Shown: positions 46,586 through 55,823, numbered from the stretch's first letter. The stretch is 64,000 bases of DNA from Chromatiales bacterium (ex Bugula neritina AB1) (GCA_001730015.1 MDLA01000126.1:1-64000); one strand, 5' to 3'. Numbers and translations are program-made. Notes: generated by a model not told the origin, from the letters alone.

Positions 46586-47968
46586 TTAATCTGAAGTAGT
46601 CCTAATTGCTCCTTGCGCGGTTACCGGTTCACTGGTCTCAAGCAGCGTGCCCGGTATTCGAATTGAGCGTGCCCCTCTTGTTGAATCCGCCATGACCTGA
46701 TCCGGGCAACGCCCATTGTCTGCATAATAGAGCGCTGCGCTGATTAACGATTCCCTGGCATCAGTAAATGGCAGTGTGGCATCGTCGTCAATTGCGCATG
46801 TTGGTGAAAATCCCTGGAAAAAATCACCTTCTCCGAGTGCGTTTACACTACGGCTATCAAGAATGTTAGCGTTAATGAGGTCTGGGATCAAAGGATAGGA
46901 CTGCGACGCATAGGGTTTACCGCATGTACCTGAGCCAATAGTAATTACTTCCATAAACGGCTTCAGGCCGTTAATCACCTCTTCAGATGCGGAACAGGTA
47001 TTCGCAGTAGTTAGAATAAAAACGCGACTCAGATTCTGGAAAGCACCGTCGAATTTAACAAAGTTATAAGTGAAATCGTTATCGGAATGCTTATCGTTGT
47101 GCTGCAGTACCGTATAGGTATCAGAAGTCTGCCCCTGTCCATAGATAGTACTGGCAAGGTCGCGCGAGGCATATATTAACCCACCGCCGTTATAACGCAG
47201 ATCAACAATCAGATCATCAAGACCCAGGTTTCCATAGTTCTGACGAAAATCTGCCAGTGAGACCGCTGTTTGTCGGATAAACTCTTCGACCATCACATAA
47301 CCAATTTGCCTGCCACTGATTTCACTGAAAAACACGTTTTGCTTTCGCACCGGATTCAACGCATGTTCAGTACGTGTGATTATGTAATCCTGCTCACGAC
47401 CATCCGGGTGTCGAATCTTCAGAGTGCGCTGCACACCGAGTCCCGGCTCTGAAAAAAGACCGGTAAAACCGTCTACGCCGAGCTCATCTATTGTTTTATC
47501 TGCCGTACCTATAACCCGATCGCCCCGTTGAATGCCAGCCAGCGCGACAGAGCCGAAATCGTCTACAGTTGCAATGCGAATATCAAGCGGATCCGAACTT
47601 CGCAGCGAAAAACGCAGACCAAAGCTGCCAGCAACACCTTGTTGAAATCGCTGCCCCTGCGACACAGCATTGCTCAGAGCGCTGAATCTGTCTTCCGGTT
47701 TTTTGCGAAGCTCCTCGAGTAATAATTCCAAATCTGCATATCGCCCTTCCTGCAGATTAAGATCAGGCATCTCCCGGTACCAAAGGTAGCGCTCATCCAT
47801 ATAGTTATAGAGCATTTGCCTCACATCTACTGAAGCGCTGGACAGCGCAGCTCTAACTGCTTCTTCGGTGACGAGGGAATTATCAGAAGAACTGCCACCG
47901 CCGCTACCGCCACCACCACAAGCGGCTAGCAACAGGAACAACCCCGTTACACCAAGCAGTCGAATCAT
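46586..47968 (-). CDS. S41-family (C-terminal processing-like) peptidase lipoprotein
   Basis: A 460-residue lipoprotein from the ATG at 47968 (lipobox LLLAACGG, then a GGGGSGGGSSS linker). A PDZ-like part (about 145-225, DDFGSVALAGIQRGDRVIG) precedes the peptidase domain, with LIVDLRYNGGG and the active-site serine segment TTANTCSASEEVING. The order is that of S41 peptidases. The upstream methyltransferase gene, same strand, ends 71 bases earlier. Substrate unknown. Confidence 0.88.
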   Translation of the reverse strand: MIRLLGVTGLFLLLAACGGGGSGGGSSSDNSLVTEEAVRAALSSASVDVRQMLYNYMDERYLWYREMPDLNLQEGRYADLELLLEELRKKPEDRFSALSNAVSQGQRFQQGVAGSFGLRFSLRSSDPLDIRIATVDDFGSVALAGIQRGDRVIGTADKTIDELGVDGFTGLFSEPGLGVQRTLKIRHPDGREQDYIITRTEHALNPVRKQNVFFSEISGRQIGYVMVEEFIRQTAVSLADFRQNYGNLGLDDLIVDLRYNGGGLIYASRDLASTIYGQGQTSDTYTVLQHNDKHSDNDFTYNFVKFDGAFQNLSRVFILTTANTCSASEEVINGLKPFMEVITIGSGTCGKPYASQSYPLIPDLINANILDSRSVNALGEGDFFQGFSPTCAIDDDATLPFTDARESLISAALYYADNGRCPDQVMADSTRGARSIRIPGTLLETSEPVTAQGAIRTTSD

Positions 47969-48039
47969 GGCACATTCCAGAATAAATAAATAAGTGTCGT
48001 CTTGATTTGCATTATTACCCTGGACGAAAAAATCCTGTA

Positions 48040-48660
48040 TCAACCGCTACTTTCATCTGACACTGATTCCAGCGCCGAGTTTCTTATCAATAACAGACGA
48101 ACGGGCTGGTTACTTGCACAGGCTGGAAGGGAGTTTATGTATTCAACAATAAAGCTTCGCTCTGTCTGTGCAGCGTCAAGAGCTTCCGGCCATTGTCTGG
48201 TATCCCATTCCTCTGCGCTAATCGAAACCAATAGCGGCGCGTCTTTTTTTAACATCGACAGCAGAACGCCGAAGTGCTCCAGCCCGACCTCACAGAATCC
48301 GATTACATTTACACAAATTCCCGCATCACCCTGAGTTATCGCTGCAGAGCACTCCTTCGTCAGGTCACACTGAATAGTTTGCTTATAATATTGACATTTT
48401 TCGGCTGCATGCAGCTTTTCTGATGAAGAATCCAGACCTATCAAGTGCTGCATGCCCAGTGACTGCAATACCGCGCCGGTACCACCCGAGCCACAGCCGA
48501 AGTCGAGTATGGTCGACGAATTATCGACCAATTTGGAAAGCAGCGTGCAGGCAGCGTCATTAGTAACTGAAAATTCTTCGAAGAGCCCGGCATCTTCCCC
48601 CGCCGCTGATCGACCATTGATTTCATTTGATTGCACACCGGAGTTCTGTTCGTTGTTCAA
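48040..48660 (-). CDS. Class I SAM-dependent methyltransferase-like protein
   Basis: A 206-residue protein with the SAM-binding motif ILDFGCGSGGTGAVLQSLG near residue 52 and acidic LIGLDSSSEKLHAAE after it. It starts at a TTG with AAGGA eight bases upstream; no ATG lies nearby in frame. It precedes the S41 peptidase gene on the same strand. Substrate unknown. Confidence 0.8.
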   Translation of the reverse strand: MNNEQNSGVQSNEINGRSAAGEDAGLFEEFSVTNDAACTLLSKLVDNSSTILDFGCGSGGTGAVLQSLGMQHLIGLDSSSEKLHAAEKCQYYKQTIQCDLTKECSAAITQGDAGICVNVIGFCEVGLEHFGVLLSMLKKDAPLLVSISAEEWDTRQWPEALDAAQTERSFIVEYINSLPACASNQPVRLLLIRNSALESVSDESSG

Positions 48661-48958
48661 ATTGTTATCCTTGAGGTGATATCTTCACCTGGTGGTCCAT
48701 CCAGCTCATAATTACGGGTTCAGAGCGAAAGAGCGGTTTCACAGCAGGACACAACTCACAGAGAATAGCCATTCCCTTTTCAAGAGTTGTAACACCGCTG
48801 AGGGATTGCTCGTTGGCTCCCTTCGGACGCGGCTGTCTGCGCCTACAGACTGCGTTCCACTTTATCAATGTGGAACAACTATGTCTTCAAAAGTGCGCCT
48901 TGCTGAGTACGCAGACAGTCACGCTGAATCCGCAATTATTTGCTGGACGGACCACTGC
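48661..48958. other. Leader/intergenic region upstream of the methyltransferase
   Basis: 300 bases without a supported gene. On the minus strand it contains a hairpin GTTCCAC-loop-GTGGAAC (48854-48876) and a 67-codon frame ending five bases before the methyltransferase start, with no recognisable content. Confidence 0.4.
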
Positions 48959-49122
48959 AGGTGACTGCCGAGAATGAATGATCTACCGCGGATGAGATCT
49001 TTTGGCCAGCTATTGCGATCAATGTAAGTTGAATATGAATAACTATTCGCCTAAATCGAGTGCACTATCTGACTCAAAATCTCACATCCGCGCTACGCGC
49101 TCTCATTCTCGGACAGCCACCT
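48959..49122. repeat. Short inverted-repeat element C, full copy
   Basis: About 164 bases with imperfect 45-base inverted arms (left AGGTGACTGCCGAGAATGAA; right ends TCATTCTCGGACAGCCACCT). The right half recurs at 60666-60759. No gene. Confidence 0.82.
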
Positions 49123-49182
49123 ATTATGTTGCTAAAACCACATGTGTTAATGTAACGCTTTACCGATCTCAGGATATGACAA

Positions 49183-50040
49183 GTGCATCCCCAATCGTAT
49201 AAGACAAGCTACCTTTGCAGGCTACTTGGATTTTGCGCGATTCTATCGGTTCTCGGTGGATGTGACGGGTCGGCCGAACTAAGCTCCGGTATAGCAAGCA
49301 ACGAGCAGATCACGGTATCGTTACCGGAGCGCATTCGAAATGCTGCTGCGGTTGATCTGAACGCCGTGCAGGCTGTAGCCACAGTGAATGGTGAAGAACA
49401 TATACTGACCTTAAATGGTGGAAAATTTCAGGCCAGTATCAGCGTACCGTCCAACACCTCTTTTACTATCAGACTGGACTTTAGCGAGACACTGCCTTCC
49501 GGTATTTCGATTGTACTGGCGAGCTATCAGGAAAATATTTCTGTCGCAGGTACGAACCAGACAGTGGAGTTTTTCGATTCCGACTACAACACCAACTTTG
49601 ATAACGATGGCGACGGATTCAGTAATATCGCCGAGCGCGAACTCAACACCGACCCGCTAACATTTTCAAATACACCGACGCTACGAACACTAGATGTCGA
49701 ATTCAATCTGCCCTCTGTAATACCCGACCCGCTTGTAACACAGGTAATTGCAACGTTTTCCGGCGTACCTCGCGCTGTACGTCGCACCGGAAATCGTTTT
49801 GAGGTCGCGGGGTCGGTAGCAACCGGCAGTGAAGTCGCAATCGAAGTTATTCTATTGCAACAATTTAATAACCAGAGAGTAATACTGGCGGTCGCAAATC
49901 AAACACTCGATGTTGGGGTCAATGCAGAAACACTGCAACTGGATGACAGCAATTTCGATTTTGATCAGGATCCGGACGGAGACGGCAGGATAAATATAGA
50001 CGAGCTCCAGGCCGGTACGAACCCATTCGTACGGGATTGA
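49183..50040 (+). CDS. Secreted lipoprotein with thrombospondin-3/EF-hand-like calcium motifs
   Basis: A 285-residue lipoprotein with a GTG start and AGGA upstream; lipobox ILSVLGGC. Two Asp-rich loops of the calcium-binding TSP3/dockerin type follow strand-rich domains: DNDGDGFSNIAERELNTDP near residue 140 and DQDPDGDGRINIDELQAGTNP at the end. This halved arrangement suggests two repeats of about 125 residues. Cell-surface or periplasmic role; function unknown. A related Asp-rich protein gene follows. Confidence 0.82.
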   Translation: MHPQSYKTSYLCRLLGFCAILSVLGGCDGSAELSSGIASNEQITVSLPERIRNAAAVDLNAVQAVATVNGEEHILTLNGGKFQASISVPSNTSFTIRLDFSETLPSGISIVLASYQENISVAGTNQTVEFFDSDYNTNFDNDGDGFSNIAERELNTDPLTFSNTPTLRTLDVEFNLPSVIPDPLVTQVIATFSGVPRAVRRTGNRFEVAGSVATGSEVAIEVILLQQFNNQRVILAVANQTLDVGVNAETLQLDDSNFDFDQDPDGDGRINIDELQAGTNPFVRD

Positions 50041-50460
50041 ACTTTGTGCTGACTATATATATTTAGAGAAAAACCGGCAGTGGCAATCGCCTGTTCTGGC
50101 AGGCCGTGCATCAGGTTCACGCAAATACCGACCTTTCCATACTCTCACAATTCGCTTTACTTTCACGTATTTAGAGTAGAAACCGGACATCTGTATACAA
50201 TCAATAGAACATGTATCAATGTTTAACGATATGCAATCCAAATGTACCGTCTATACGCTTCGATTCTTTTACTCTTGCTGTACCATCTGAACCTGGAACC
50301 GGTCTGAGCATGAGGATCCTGGTGCCGGTAGAGGACTACCCGCTCCCTGTCTCTGCAGAGCTAACTCCGCCGCGGATTTTCAATCGACCATTTTGTCACT
50401 GAGCCATTCCCGTACTGACGGAATACACCACGGAACCAATTTAACCTGGATATCAAATTT
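50041..50460. other. Intergenic stretch between the two calcium-motif genes
   Basis: About 420 bases with no recognised gene. It should contain the promoter for the CHRD-like protein gene. Confidence 0.4.
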
Positions 50461-51876
50461 ATGAAATATTCTACTACTTCCAACAAGCGATGGTTACCGC
50501 TAGCACTACTCCCTTTAGTCAGCGCTATTGTACTAGCCGGCTGCAGCAGTAGCGACGACGATCCTGACAGTACACCGACAACCCCTACAACTCCTACACC
50601 ACTGGCACTGGGTGATGCCAACGCTAACGGCATATTGGACGCCGTCGAGGCCGCTACTACTGGTGGCACCGATGCCAACTCCGACAGTATCGATGATCGA
50701 TTTGCCGAACCCGTAAGCAGCACCGTTACCGCCGCCGACACTAACATGAACGGCGTGGATGATTCCTATGAAGTCGAATTCACCTCCGGCACCGACGCCA
50801 ATGCCGATGGAATCGACGACGCCGCTGCTGCGGCCCTGGCTGCAAGTTCAAATAACAATACTCTGTCAGATTCCAACGGTAACGGAATTCCGGACGCTGT
50901 TGAAGTTGCTAATACTGGCGGCACCGACAACAACAACGACGGCGTTGATGACCTCTTTGCTGTACCGGCTGACAGCAGCGCGACTGCTGTGGACTCCAAC
51001 ACCAATGGTGTCGACGACTCTTTCGAAGCAGCGCTGACAGGCGGGACCGATGCGAATTCTGACGGCGTTGACGATGCCGCCGCCGCACTTGTCGCTGGCA
51101 ATGGCAATGGCAATGGCAATGGCAATGGCAATGGCAATGGCAATGGCAATGGCGATCTTAACCCTGTTTCCATCGGCGATGATCAAGGCACAGTAACCTT
51201 CAACTTTGATGGCACGAATCTCACCGGTGATGTAACACTGACGCTGGCGGACGGCGTGACCGCGTCACAAGTCTGGATACGGTCCGGAATCGCAGCATCG
51301 CGGGATCCGGGAAATCCAGCAATTCAAATGGTCGGTGCCGGTTCTACTTTTTCAATTCCGGCAAACCTCTCTACCGATCAGGCAGGTCAGGTTGCTACAA
51401 ATATGTTGTCAGGAAATCTTTTTGTGGAAGTAGATACCAGTGACGGTCAAACGTTGCGGTCTCTGCAAATATTGCCTGCAGATAATTCAGTGACTGCAAC
51501 GTTCGTCAGTCTTGAAGATACATCCGGTTCCAACAGTCCCCTTGTATCCAATGGCGTGGCATTTCTGAATTTCAACGTAAATACCGGTGACTATTCTGCC
51601 GTATTAACAATCAACCTCTCCGCATCAGACGTTGACGCTCAAGATGTTCCGATCACAATCTCCTCAGCTAATATCCGATCTGGAGGCATCACCGGGCCGA
51701 TTATCGTACCGCTGGAAGGCAACAGCGATAGCACAATCTGGAGGGCTGTCGGTGTGCTGCAAGCAGCAGATCTCGCTGCAATAAACGCCAACGATGGCTG
51801 GTTTAACTCTCATCAGAACGATGGAACTAATCCGGGTGCGAGTTTTCTTAGCGGCCAGATTCTTACTCCGCAATAA
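50461..51876 (+). CDS. Lipoprotein with Asp/Asn-rich repeats, Asn-Gly tract and CHRD-like domains
   Basis: A 471-residue lipoprotein (lipobox SAIVLAGC). Residues about 45-210 contain repeated units such as DANANGILDAVEAATTGGTD and DTNMNGVDDSYE, resembling TSP3-type calcium loops. An Asn-Gly tract of nine to ten units follows (about 213-230), then two CHRD-like beta domains; the second holds SANIRSGGITGPIIV and ends in ASFLSGQI, matching the CHRD pattern. CHRD domains occur in surface proteins of marine bacteria. Function unknown. Confidence 0.83.
   Translation: MKYSTTSNKRWLPLALLPLVSAIVLAGCSSSDDDPDSTPTTPTTPTPLALGDANANGILDAVEAATTGGTDANSDSIDDRFAEPVSSTVTAADTNMNGVDDSYEVEFTSGTDANADGIDDAAAAALAASSNNNTLSDSNGNGIPDAVEVANTGGTDNNNDGVDDLFAVPADSSATAVDSNTNGVDDSFEAALTGGTDANSDGVDDAAAALVAGNGNGNGNGNGNGNGNGNGDLNPVSIGDDQGTVTFNFDGTNLTGDVTLTLADGVTASQVWIRSGIAASRDPGNPAIQMVGAGSTFSIPANLSTDQAGQVATNMLSGNLFVEVDTSDGQTLRSLQILPADNSVTATFVSLEDTSGSNSPLVSNGVAFLNFNVNTGDYSAVLTINLSASDVDAQDVPITISSANIRSGGITGPIIVPLEGNSDSTIWRAVGVLQAADLAAINANDGWFNSHQNDGTNPGASFLSGQILTPQ
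51097..51150 (+). repeat. Hexanucleotide tract (GGCAAT)9
   Basis: Nine exact copies of GGCAAT within the preceding gene, encoding the Gly-Asn tract, followed by a variant GGCGAT. The unit is in frame, so slippage changes protein length without breaking the frame. Confidence 0.97.
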
Positions 51877-51888
51877 AACCGCCTGGCA

Positions 51889-52073
51889 CTAGCCTGGATT
51901 ATTCAAGGGGTGGCGAGCATAACGCGTAGACCTTACTTACTCACGGCAAGGGATTTCACCGTGCATTTTCTTCTCGCATCCAATTACTTGTTGATATTTT
52001 GCAAGAGAAAAAATTCGCTGAGGAATCAAAGATCAAGTGAGATGCCGTCAATCCCATGAATAATCCAGGCTAG
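51889..52073. repeat. Short inverted-repeat element B, copy 2
   Basis: 185 bases with inverted ends CTAGCCTGGATTATTCA and TGAATAATCCAGGCTAG (perfect over 17 bases). The interior matches copy 1 at GCGTAGACCTTA, CACGG, GCAAGAGAAAAAATTC and GTGAGAT-CCGTCAATCCC. It sits between two converging genes. Confidence 0.9.
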
Positions 52074-52080
52074 ATCAGGG

Positions 52081-52115
52081 CCGGCGATAAAGCAAACTGC
52101 TTTATCGCCGGTTTC
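52081..52115. terminator. Strong hairpin terminator between convergent genes
   Basis: A 14-base stem (CCGGCGATAAAGCA / TGCTTTATCGCCGG) with a three-base loop, followed by TTTCT. It lies between converging genes and can serve both, chiefly the minus-strand coiled-coil gene ending at 52148. Confidence 0.75.
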
Positions 52116-52147
52116 TAAAACCTGTTATCCGAAATTCACTGGATTAA

Positions 52148-52702
52148 TCAGTGGCGAACCTGATCCAGCATATTCTCAAGCGCATCGATCTTACGATCAC
52201 GCATTGCCAGCTCTGCCGTCAATGCGATTAGATCACTCTGATCTCCATATTGCCCAAGCGATTGCTGCAGTGTTGCAATCATTTTATCCCGCAAAGCAAT
52301 AGTTTTTTGTAGTTGAGCCAGTTCGGATGCAAGCTCTTTGGCATCAACGGCGTTGTCATGTCGCATACGTGCGGTTTGATATTGTGCAGCGGTGGCAACA
52401 GGTGTGTTGCGCTGCATAGTTTCTCTCTCTTTATAGACTTCACTTCTATTCAATGGTGCGGACATCCTGCTCTCTGCGCGACCGGCCTCGTTTGCAATTT
52501 GCTGGCGTTCAGCAAGTTGCGCATTGCGCGCCCTTAATTGCTGGATATCAGAGCGATAACGGGCATTATCTCTACGCATCGTATCGATAGAATCGCTATC
52601 AAACACCTGCCGCCTCCAGCGCCACAGGAGCCAGCCAACCATTACGCCGCTACAAAACGCCAACAACACTGGTAGCAGAATATCCCAAAGCACCCATAAC
52701 AT
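52148..52702 (-). CDS. Membrane-anchored coiled-coil protein (cassette copy 2)
   Basis: A 184-residue protein: one N-terminal membrane helix then RWRRQ, followed by coiled-coil segments (about 45-75 and 125-180). The N terminus LWVLWDILLPVLLAFCSGVM closely follows that of the 739-residue protein at 28007-30226, but there is no acidic region and no helix-hairpin-helix domain. It follows an OmpA/BON gene by 69 bases, the same order as in the first cassette. Function unknown. Confidence 0.83.
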   Translation of the reverse strand: MLWVLWDILLPVLLAFCSGVMVGWLLWRWRRQVFDSDSIDTMRRDNARYRSDIQQLRARNAQLAERQQIANEAGRAESRMSAPLNRSEVYKERETMQRNTPVATAAQYQTARMRHDNAVDAKELASELAQLQKTIALRDKMIATLQQSLGQYGDQSDLIALTAELAMRDRKIDALENMLDQVRH

Positions 52703-52771
52703 AATCGCGGTCTCTATTTACAATTTAACGCGTGCAACGGGCGCACTAAGCAAACCATAGATACAGCCACG

Positions 52772-54337
52772 CTATGGTTTACCCGTGAGTCTGGCCCGTA
52801 CTCTGAATTCCACACGACGGTTTTGCTTCTTACCGAACTCCGTCTGGTTATTGGCAATATGAAGCGATTCACCGAGGCCCAGCGATATAAGTCTGGTCTC
52901 ACTGATACCACTGAAACGCAAATACTCACTCACCGATGCAGCTCGCTGCAAACTGAGCTCACGATTCTCTTCATCGGTACCGGTATTGTCGGTGTGGCCG
53001 GTGATTTCAACGACCGGCCGCTGATGTCGGTTCATTGCATCTACTATTTTATCAAGAGTCTGTTTTGCTACAAAATCAAGCTCGGCATCAGCTGATTCAA
53101 AAATCACATTCTCACGAATCTCGTCTGCCAGATCGTCTATTTCCTGCTGCAACAGCGCCACCTCACGACTAAGTGAAATTCGCTTCGACTGAATCTCGCC
53201 TTCCACATTCAAACCCAGCTGCACAGCCCGACTGCGAATATTCAGTAACTCATTGCTGTCTTCCTCGAATTCAAACAAGGCATTAACGACAAAGTCCGTG
53301 TTGCGTAGTCGGACACTGGCCTCGATCACTGCGGAGAACGTTGTCATCGCAGAGGCGATCAGCCGGACTCGCGCATCTGAGGTACCTGAATCCTCAACTG
53401 CGCTGGCCACAATTAAGTCGTCGCTAACCCCCTCTGATCCGGCGATGCCAAAAGCGGTGTCCAGCAGCAGTTGTTTTTGCTGCTCGCTAACAACCACACC
53501 GGACAAGCTGATCCGACCACTGTCGTAAATGGAATTAACTTCGAGTATCCCGCCACCGGGGCTACTTTTTTTGGCAATAATATCACCACTGATAACCAGC
53601 CCTAAATTACCCGCGACACCGCGTCTGCGCAGCAGATCATCTACGTCATTTTCGTCAGAAACCGTGGCGCTGAAACGAAAATCTGTGGCCGATAATTCAG
53701 CATCGGCGTCCAGCGCATGGTGCAACCCCGCTATCGAATTTGCCAGACTTTCAACGCGCTGGTCTGACCCCGGAATGGACTCCTTAAGCCCTGAGACTCG
53801 CAACTGATCGACAACATTATTGCCAACTGCTCTGCTCGCTGCATCCTTCAATTGTGATCGCTGAGCCTGACTGAGCACTGTGCCGTTTAAGTACAACACA
53901 CCTTCGTGTAGTTTCGCCGAGACATCAACCACACCGGTAGCACGATAATTAATATCTGTAGCCGGGCTCTCCCTGGCTGAAATCTCAAGCTCGCGAATAC
54001 CACCCTTGTCCACCGCGCGCAATAGTTCCGTTAACCGTGAAACCGAGACATCGTCCGGCAGAGTTCCAGTTACGGTCAAATCGCGATAATCCCATTCGAA
54101 TTGCAAGCCGGATGCATCTATATCATTTGCCATCAACGCGGCTTGTGTGCGGGTCGCGAGACGTTGCTCAAAGTGACGATACCCCCAGGAAATCGATACC
54201 AGGGCAATTGCTGTGATCCACACAAACGCAAGACCCGCAGTTACACCAGCGGACCACGGCCAGCGCTGCTTTTCATCCGGGGCAACTGACACCTTTCGAG
54301 CAGACGCAAACGCACGCGGCTCGAACTCAGAAGCCAT
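52772..54337 (-). CDS. Membrane-anchored BON/OmpA-domain protein (cassette copy 2)
   Basis: A 521-residue protein with a cytoplasmic tail, one membrane helix (VTAGLAFVWITAIALVSISW), BON-like repeats (FEWDYRDLTVTGTLPDDVSV; LYLNGTVLSQAQRSQL) and a C-terminal OmpA domain (VEITGHTDNTGT, LQRAASVSEYL, KQNRRVEFRV). It is similar throughout to the protein at 30257-31825 but clearly diverged. The start is the ATG at 54337 with GGAAGG upstream; a GTG six bases earlier is the alternative. Confidence 0.88.
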   Translation of the reverse strand: MASEFEPRAFASARKVSVAPDEKQRWPWSAGVTAGLAFVWITAIALVSISWGYRHFEQRLATRTQAALMANDIDASGLQFEWDYRDLTVTGTLPDDVSVSRLTELLRAVDKGGIRELEISARESPATDINYRATGVVDVSAKLHEGVLYLNGTVLSQAQRSQLKDAASRAVGNNVVDQLRVSGLKESIPGSDQRVESLANSIAGLHHALDADAELSATDFRFSATVSDENDVDDLLRRRGVAGNLGLVISGDIIAKKSSPGGGILEVNSIYDSGRISLSGVVVSEQQKQLLLDTAFGIAGSEGVSDDLIVASAVEDSGTSDARVRLIASAMTTFSAVIEASVRLRNTDFVVNALFEFEEDSNELLNIRSRAVQLGLNVEGEIQSKRISLSREVALLQQEIDDLADEIRENVIFESADAELDFVAKQTLDKIVDAMNRHQRPVVEITGHTDNTGTDEENRELSLQRAASVSEYLRFSGISETRLISLGLGESLHIANNQTEFGKKQNRRVEFRVRARLTGKP

Positions 54338-54727
54338 CAGCACACCTTCCCGGAATCACTTTTGCGCTCACAGAAAGCATATTGAGGAAAACAATCGGGA
54401 CACACACTACCCACTGGTTAGGTCTTCTCCCCGATAACGAGGAGGAGCAAAAGAAGGAATAACAGAATTTTACATCCCTGATCAGTAAAAACCCGCCTCT
54501 TGCCATAAAATAGTTTTAATCGGGAGTCTCAGCTGGCTTTGATCAATACAGCTGAATAATTCAACCATCAAAAGCAACCACGCCCGGCAACACACTGATC
54601 CAATCCTAAAAAACACCTGGCATCGATTGTTCTCGCAGCCACGTGATTGTAATAAATATGAATCACTATTTGTCATGACACGATAATTGCACTATTATGT
54701 CATGACGCAAACTCAGGAGCCCCTTTT
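54338..54727. other. Intergenic region upstream of cassette 2 and the barrel gene
   Basis: About 390 bases; no gene. It contains the twin TGTCATGAC sites described separately and must hold the cassette promoter. Confidence 0.4.
54671..54708 (+). promoter_or_regulatory. Twin TGTCATGAC palindromic sites (possible operator)
   Basis: TGTCATGACA at 54671-54680 and TGTCATGACG at 54699-54708, both centred on the same palindrome and 28 bases apart, flank an AT-rich stretch (GATAATTGCACTATTA). Two equal sites at this spacing resemble a regulator-binding pair at a promoter. The regulator is unknown. Confidence 0.35.
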
Positions 54728-54802
54728 ATGACTGCTTGTCTATTCATTGCCTTTATGTTTTACGTACTTCGATCACCTGCACATGACATAAAGAATCCGT
54801 AG
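54728..54802 (+). CDS. Possible 24-residue leader or membrane peptide
   Basis: MTACLFIAFMFYVLRSPAHD then four residues; preceded by an AGGAG site seven bases before the ATG and just after the twin TGTCATGAC sites. It is hydrophobic at the N terminus. Too short for confident calling. Confidence 0.28.
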   Translation: MTACLFIAFMFYVLRSPAHDIKNP

Positions 54803-55029
54803 TCTGACATTATAATTCCCGACACGGTACTTTTCTAAAGATTCCTCAACAGCGAGAAAATTCCCTTTCGGTTCAGCGGATATCTCTTCACACAGCAACA
54901 ACCGCAGAACCTTCGTGAGCATTTAACCTCTGCCTGAGCTGCCAGGCAAAAACCAACGCTATCAGTTACCATGCTCACTTCGATTTAATATGCGTTGTGC
55001 CTAGCATGACACAATCTCTGGAGGTTACC

Positions 55030-55617
55030 GTGTTTCGATCATCAACTCCGTCCACCGTTGCTGCAATCAACACCCTGTTACTCTGCTCCTCGTTACTCTG
55101 CACCGCTACCGCCCATGCCAGCAATTTTTTTAAGGAAGGTCCGAGTGTTTTCAACTACAACTATGCAGAGCTCAAATTTCTCGATCTGGATAGCGCAGAC
55201 GGACTCAGTTTTTCGGGCTCAGCAGATATAAAGAAAAATATCGCCATCAATGTCGAATACGCAAATCTGAGTGATGGTCCCGCAGATCTTGATTTACTGA
55301 CTTTCGGCAGCGCCTTCTACAGGCAATCCGCTCGCTACAAAAAAGCCGACTACATTCTGGCTGCCGGGCTGCAATATCTGTCGGGCAACGGGTCTGACAG
55401 TGATACCGGAATCTTTATAAGTGCCGGTACCCGTTACGCAGTCAACAATTCAATGGAAGCAAACGCTGCCATGAAACTGAACACCACCGGCGACACCGAT
55501 CTCAGCCTGCATCTGGCCGGGCTGTATGAATTTACCCCGGGCTTTTCCGGTCTGATTGAAACCGATATCGGCGACGATACCTCTTTTGGTCTGGGTGTCC
55601 GGTTTTACTGGCGATAA
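55030..55617 (+). CDS. Small outer-membrane beta-barrel protein
   Basis: About 195 residues from a GTG at 55030, chosen because GGAGG lies five bases upstream and the result is a clean signal peptide (LLLCSSLLCTATAHA-S); open frame extends to 54997. The mature part is a set of alternating beta strands (AELKFLDLD, IAINVEYANL, ADYILAAGLQYLSGN, GISAGTRY-like, LHLAGLYEF) ending GLGVRFYWR, a barrel-type end. No family recognised with certainty; function unknown. Confidence 0.75.
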   Translation: MFRSSTPSTVAAINTLLLCSSLLCTATAHASNFFKEGPSVFNYNYAELKFLDLDSADGLSFSGSADIKKNIAINVEYANLSDGPADLDLLTFGSAFYRQSARYKKADYILAAGLQYLSGNGSDSDTGIFISAGTRYAVNNSMEANAAMKLNTTGDTDLSLHLAGLYEFTPGFSGLIETDIGDDTSFGLGVRFYWR

Positions 55618-55823
55618 CCTCGAAGTATCAGCAAACCTGTAAAACCTCGCGGTTTGGCACACGCTTACCGGTCAAAGTAACTGGCTGAACTAAAACGGCT
55701 GACCACTGGCTGTCAGCCAACTCCCCATCTTCACGAACGATATACTGTTCAACCCAAACCGATACAGCTAAGATAATCCCTGCACTTTAATAAACGCTAA
55801 GCTGTTATCACGGAAAACCCACC

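Noticed and set aside
48665-48868. 67-codon frame just before the methyltransferase gene
   Set aside because: Close spacing is suggestive, but no domain is seen and the stretch also has open frames on the other strand; left as a leader region.
48692-48964. 90-codon plus-strand frame
   Set aside because: Overlaps element C and shows no protein family; probably chance.
50766-51173. Minus-strand 135-codon frame with a Pro-Leu tract
   Set aside because: Antisense shadow of the Asp/Asn-rich repeats and hexamer tract of the plus-strand lipoprotein gene.
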